Below, piece by piece: positions 60,201 to 64,000 of a stretch of 64,000 nucleotides of DNA (positions are counted from its first letter, which is position 1; each line of letters starts with the position of its first letter). This stretch comes from Ricordea florida (Eukaryota > Cnidaria > Anthozoa > Corallimorpharia > Ricordeidae). Where the stretch lies: contig OX453287.1 of NCBI GenBank assembly GCA_949710005.1, forward strand, positions 24,124,785 to 24,188,784. Reading direction: 5' to 3'. The notes below the pieces were generated by a model. That model did not search any database. It saw only the letters and a program-made list of their open reading frames with translations, and had not been told where the DNA came from. Made by a program: the position numbers and the translations under genes.

Positions 60201-61658
60201 CAAATGACAAGGCAAGGCACTTAAGGCACACAGACCTCACTGCACTTTGCCCATCTGCCATGACCAATTTTTTTTTCATTTGACTCTCTCACTCAGTGAA
60301 TAAATACATTTCACCCCCCTCCCCTACATAAGCTATATACACATGTGCCTCCCAAATGGTATGGTTCTTGAGGCGTGTTGGTGTAAAATATTATAAAGGA
60401 TATTACACAGTGGCACAAAGATATGAATGTTATTTTTGAGTGGTAAATATTGTTTTTAACACAAGAAAATAAAATTCATATCTTCAACTCGAAGTGTAAT
60501 GTTCATTTCATTATATAGACAACACAAATTAGAAGAATTCAGAAAATTACTTTCCGGAGATTTTCAAAGATTTTTGGAAATTGTCTGTGTCATTCCAAAT
60601 GTTTCCAAACATTTTTTGACTTTGCTGAAGATTGCAAACATTTTCTGAAGAAGAATCAATCAAATACCAAAGATATTTGGCTCCTTCACTCACTATGACG
60701 TCATTGATATACTCACTATGACGTCATTGATATACTCACTACGACGTCAATGATATACTCGCTAGGATATAGAAAAAAAGGCCACTCCGTAACCAGATGT
60801 AGCCTTGCATGAATTTTATGAGTGGTGTATTTCCCCGTAAAACACTCCCGAAACAGCGATACTACACACCAAAACATCTAATAAGATAATATCTGGGCAA
60901 AAGTATACAATTATTACATAAGTTGTTGACCTTGCACTGGAAATAGTGGGACATAGAGAATATTAATCTCATTGTAACAGCCTTGCATTCACTTGGTTTC
61001 ACTAGATTCATAAATCAAACACACACTGACAACATGAAAACTGTTCCAGTCCGTGAAAAGGGTCGCGGTCACTTTGATCTCAAAAACTCTAAAACGGGGT
61101 GGGATTTTTCTACGTGTGATGCCTAAACATTGAAAAAAACCCGAACCAAAGTGATTCATAAGTAGGTAAAAAATGGCCCACAAGTCGGTAAATGAATATT
61201 TCCCTTTCTGTAAAACACGTAAAGGTATAGTCTGTAACACCCCTGCAAACCATGGCGCTAAATAAATCGTCATAACACACAAAAATGCCGCGTATAATTC
61301 AGGCTGTACATGGAACTATCGCCTCACAGTTCATCGAGCGGCAACAGCCAGTACACTCACGTACCTTACATAATAAGCCTTTTGACATTTGCAGGTAGAA
61401 ATCATGGTTATCCTGAACTGAATAACATGCGGTCATATAGATAACTGCATAATGTAAGCTTATTTGAAAGAGATAAATGTGCACCGTTCGTAATGCTTCA
61501 TGAGGCACTATTCTTATTCAATGAGATGCAAATAAGTGGACGGGTATATATTGTGCAGTTCATCCAAGCATTTCGGAATTAATGCTATTATAAAGAACAA
61601 TTTAAGACAATGGGATACAAACATTGATATTCTTACCAGAGATTTCCTGATCGTTCAT
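54904..61658 (-). CDS. KDZ-element accessory protein: zinc ribbon plus Pro/Ala/Thr repeat domain (5 exons)
   Basis: Minus-strand exons in order: 61637-61658 (ATG at 61658), 59594-59670, 59196-59348, 57288-57474, 54904-56096; all GT-AG, phases continuous, 543 aa. Residues ~34-60 hold a zinc ribbon (CTSCSKVCPVACKKCRHCGG). Residues ~85-145 are a conserved-looking block (ILWRKHGWDVVVFYYHKH, TFGTPGIGKAFVGANKKS). Then a low-complexity tail with a 12-residue repeat (TSTAPAAAPLTA, ~5 good copies) and many Ser/Pro/Asn repeats. A compact C-terminal segment follows (HYAVDNVPVPIVLGDADENA). No named family recognised. Convergent with the transposase, inside the same TIRs; a DNA-binding cofactor or regulator of transposition is inference. 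Confidence 0.72.
55600..56010. repeat. 36-bp coding minisatellite
   Basis: GGTGCTGCTGCTGGTGCTG-type units (36 bp) repeat about ten times, most regularly at 55670-55850. On the minus strand they encode the Pro/Ala/Thr repeat of the accessory protein. The open Gly/Ala frame on the plus strand is a shadow. Confidence 0.9.
57059..57217. repeat. (ATC)n microsatellite with CTATC interruptions
   Basis: About 50 ATC triplets in five runs separated by CTATC, in the intron between accessory-gene exons 4 and 5. Confidence 0.95.
57475..59195. other. Accessory-gene intron
   Basis: No coding sequence recognised. At ~57838-57875 a tRNA-like stretch (minus: GGTAGCTCAAATGG then GGTTCGATTCC) is too compressed for a tRNA and is probably a SINE scrap. 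Confidence 0.5.
59671..61636. other. Accessory-gene first intron
   Basis: Large intron (~1.97 kb) with no exon recognised. It contains the CRE-like triplet repeat at 60689-60762. Confidence 0.55.
60689..60762. promoter_or_regulatory. Three tandem 23-bp repeats, each with a CRE-like site
   Basis: ACTCACTATGACGTCATTGA-type units repeat three times at 23-bp spacing. The palindrome TGACGTCA is intact in the first two and CGACGTCA in the third. TGACGTCA is the consensus for CREB/ATF factors. Located ~900 bp inside the accessory gene's first intron. Confidence 0.5.
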
Positions 61659-61773
61659 AATGACGAAAAAAAAAGACCCTCGTTCCTCCGCGTCGACCAA
61701 ACCGTAAATTTGCGAGAATTACTCCATTGAGTCTTCGCTCCATTTTCCAACTGAACAGCGGTCCTTCTGGTCC

Positions 61774-61854
61774 TCGTTAAATTAATGATATCCATAATTT
61801 CAAGCCTCTTTTGCAATTTATGCTATTCATTATTCTTATGGGGATAGTGTGTTG
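61774..61854. repeat. Right TIR of the KDZ element
   Basis: Inverted match to 47753-47833, ending GGGGATAGTGTGTTG at 61854; followed by the target copy ACATGTC at 61855-61861. The accessory-gene ATG (61658) lies ~115 bp inside it. Confidence 0.85.
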
Positions 61855-61861
61855 ACATGTC

Positions 61862-62017
61862 GCAGTGAGCGTGAACAACTTTACTAGGAAGAATGGAATC
61901 AAACCAGTATTTGCCGCTGACCGCCTGGCCTCCTTCACTGGACTTGATTTCCTTACGGTACTCGGCAGGCAGCGCAGGAATGGAACTTAATGGCTCTAGA
62001 AACAGGAAAAGTAGCAT
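61862..62017 (-). CDS. Probable upstream exon of the EGF/TLDc host gene, cut at the KDZ insertion
   Basis: Open on the minus strand from an ATG at 62017. Either it starts there (MLLFLFLEPLSSIPALP, a short signal-peptide-like stretch) or it begins after the acceptor-like TTTCTAG at ~61998. The block VSGKYWFDSILPSKVVHAHC then DM resembles the start of fibrinogen-like/CDM domains of secreted cnidarian proteins. The reading runs straight into the target duplication ACATGTC. It has the same strand and type as the EGF/TLDc exons at 44624-46050; I infer one gene split by the transposon, not proven. Confidence 0.5.
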
Positions 62018-62814
62018 TGAACAACACGAAAAAAATTATTTCCTCACAAGCGCGCGAACGACTGGCAGCCATTTTGTTCGTCGAGGTGATTATCGGCTGA
62101 TAATCCGAGATAGCGAACCAATCAGAGCGCGCGATTTTGTATAATCACCTGAGTATTTCTACTAATATGAAATATGTGATCTTTAAGCATCATGCCGTAG
62201 ATCGATACTTCGCTACCCCACTGCTGTGCTATGACAAATTCACAGAGTACAAGCTCGGCTAAAACTGATGAGTCCACTCTGGACTAGGATTTATCTGTTT
62301 CTGTGATGGGCTGAGATGCAAGAGGGCTGTAGGAGGAAAGGGGCGTTTTGGGCCCCCTCCCAGTAATGACTAAATTAGAAACCAACTTATATACTATCAT
62401 GAATCTTGCAATATGATTGGTTGTCTTTCTTAACATTAAGTGAAATACTTTTTAATACGAAAAGAGAAATTTTTGTACCTACAAGGAACGGCATGTAATT
62501 TTCTTCTTGTCATATAGAATTTAGAGGGATAGCAAGTGCATACTGATTGCAGATTGATAAAAATTGCTGCCCTGACTGTTACATCATATATAGGCAGATA
62601 TAATTTATACCAACACATGTGATATCATTTGTTTCAATTTGTTTCCACTCGTTATACCACTTAATATAATTATATTAAATCTATCTTCATGTATCTATCT
62701 GTTTGGACATGAAATCTTGGCTTGAATTTTTTTGAGTCTTTTGTGACTGTCTCTTTTTTGATAACAATAAATGATTCTTTGTTTGATATTTGTTTTTGTG
62801 AATTTTGTTTTCAG
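62018..62814. other. Gap between divergent host genes
   Basis: No exon recognised. A repeat-like stretch with ACCAATCAGAGCGCG (CCAAT box) lies at ~62107. The rest is AT-rich intron/intergenic DNA up to the acceptor at 62814. Confidence 0.5.
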
Positions 62815-63519
62815 GTATGGTTGGGAAATGGCATCTAGGCCTTCACTTCTCATCATCATCTGATTTCCATTTTCATCCTCTCAAGCATGGCTTCCAATAT
62901 TTTTATGGTCTTCCACTCACAAACCTACGAGATTGTGAGCCAGGGCAGTTTGTTGTAGAACTTATCATTTCAGGCTTAACCCCAACTAACCTCCTTTGTT
63001 CTTGTGTAGTTTTAGCAGTAACACTTTTTATGTGCTACTTAACAGGATTGTTAAGCGGGTCTACTGCTGCATTGTTTATAATGATAATTATCATTGTTTC
63101 TTTTGCAATATCTTCCATTCTCACAATGCTTGCAAGTTTTAATTGCTTTGTCATGAGAAATTACGAAGTAGTGGAGCAACCAACGATTTTAGAGAACTTG
63201 ACAATGAGGTTTACCGATGAAGCTGTGAATTTTATCCACGCTAACAAAAACAAGCCTTTCCTACTATACATGTCTTATGCAAAGGTACATACAGCATTGT
63301 TTACCACACCCCCTATTGCTAACCACAGTAGTCATGGTCGTTATGGTGATAATGTGGAAGAAATGGATTGGAGTGTGGGACAGATCATGTCCTGGATTGA
63401 TGAGATGGGTTTGAGGGACAACACTTTCATCTACTTTTCGTCTGATAATGGACCACATCTAGAGGAAATCCACCCATCAGGGGAATATCACGGTGGATGG
63501 AAGGGTATTTATAGAGGAG
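62815..63519 (+). CDS. Steryl-sulfatase/arylsulfatase-like enzyme, one internal exon
   Basis: A 705-bp exon between TTTTCAG and GAG/GTAACT. Diagnostic blocks: GMVGKWHLGLHF (active-site Lys and His), FQYFYGLPLTNLRDCEPG, two hydrophobic segments (about residues 50-85 and 90-110 of the exon) as in the membrane hairpin of steryl-sulfatase, then LYMSYAKVHTALF, FIYFSSDNGPHLEE (metal-binding Asp/Asn) and GGWKGIYRGG. Known role of the family: hydrolysis of sulfate esters in the ER or lysosome, after formylglycine modification of a Cys encoded by an upstream exon not in the window. Both ends of the gene are missing here. Confidence 0.88.
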
Positions 63520-64000
63520 GTAACTTGCCTAGTCTTCATTGTGGATGTTCATTTACCTTAAGCGTCAGAGAAACCATGAGCTCCCTGTCCCCATATTTTT
63601 TGCTTCTATCCAAGTTCTTGAGCACTTACTGAGCATTTCAAAGAAATTATTAAAACATCTTTCACTATAAAATGCTCTAAAAGGTTTGAATTTCAGCTGG
63701 CAGTCCCTGTTTAAAAATAATGATAGTTCCCCTGCGGTTTTAATTCAGACATGATCAACCTCACTGTCCTCTATCAGTCAACCTGTAAGCTGTGGACATT
63801 TACTAATTCTTGTTGAAGTACTTAAAGCTGCCTGGAATGATGTAGGCTTTGATAATTTGTAATAGACAACTTACATGTACCTCCAGTGAAACTAGAAACC
63901 AAATTTTCAATTCATGAACACTTTTCTCTTTCAAAATTCCATGAATTCCTGCACAAATTTAAATCTTTAATAGAGAGATAAATAGATAGATAGTTTATTT
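63520..64000. other. Sulfatase-gene intron to window end
   Basis: No further exon recognised; a GATA-type short run lies at the very end. Confidence 0.5.

Larger units (their letters stand above)
47753..61854. mobile_element. KDZ-superfamily DNA transposon, 14.1 kb, two genes
   Basis: TIRs of ~80 bp: 47753-47833 (CAACACGATATCTCCATAAG...) is mirrored at ~61774-61854 (...CTTATGGGGATAGTGTGTTG). ACATGTC flanks both sides directly (47746-47752, 61855-61861), a 7-bp target duplication; KDZ elements are reported to make about 8 bp. Contents: an 11-exon transposase (+) and a convergent 5-exon zinc-ribbon gene (-), both open throughout, and a hammerhead-bearing tandem repeat between them. The high TIR identity and unbroken genes suggest recent activity. 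It is inserted in the EGF/TLDc host gene. Confidence 0.88.

Overview
The window looks like nuclear DNA of a cnidarian, probably an anthozoan (inference). It is AT-rich and full of short inverted-repeat elements. Host genes are split by GT-AG introns: an adhesion GPCR, a secreted EGF/TLDc protein and a steryl-sulfatase-like enzyme. Most of the compact, GC-richer coding DNA belongs to large mobile elements. I built the spliced models by hand from splice signals, reading phase and family motifs.

Layout. 1-5084: a 5.1 kb element with ~970 bp terminal inverted repeats (TIRs) and three genes: a zinc-finger packaging-type ATPase, an acidic helical protein and a basic repeat protein. It has no integrase, polymerase or capsid gene. 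5085-16973: repeats, including a CCAAT-rich 147-bp minisatellite, a LINE remnant, fold-backs, a 557-bp tandem duplication and a ~0.4-0.5 kb satellite-like array. 16974-43765 (+): the 3' part of an adhesion GPCR in 11 phase-consistent exons. Its introns hold a Penelope-like reverse transcriptase fragment, several MITEs, a hammerhead ribozyme and a whole Polinton/Maverick (21084-35635), which sits between the TM2 and TM3 exons.

The Polinton has an integrase, protein-primed DNA polymerase, packaging ATPase, major capsid protein, a candidate minor capsid protein and several small membrane or coiled-coil proteins. Its left end is triplicated together with flanking host DNA. The integrase has an in-frame stop, the polymerase has two frameshifts, one small gene has one or two, and the major capsid gene and its divergent neighbour both lack an ATG. 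It is most likely a dead copy. No adenovirus-type protease gene is visible; an OTU-like domain lies in the polymerase N-terminus.

44624-62017 (-): a host gene for a secreted EGF/TLDc protein, convergent with the GPCR gene. It is interrupted by a 14.1 kb KDZ-superfamily DNA transposon (47753-61854, ~80 bp TIRs, 7-bp target duplication ACATGTC). The KDZ element carries an apparently intact 11-exon transposase (+, 563 codons) and a convergent 5-exon gene (-, 543 codons) for a zinc-ribbon protein with a Pro/Ala/Thr repeat tail. Between them is a 228-bp tandem array with three type I hammerhead ribozymes; the middle one is split by a 155-bp insertion with a 6-bp duplication. The ribozymes lie in sense orientation just downstream of the zinc-ribbon gene. 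62815-63519 (+): one long exon of a steryl-sulfatase-like gene.

The points most worth following are the minimal ATPase element at the left edge, the intact two-gene KDZ transposon with its internal hammerhead array, and the Polinton with its very compact TATA-before-ATG promoters.
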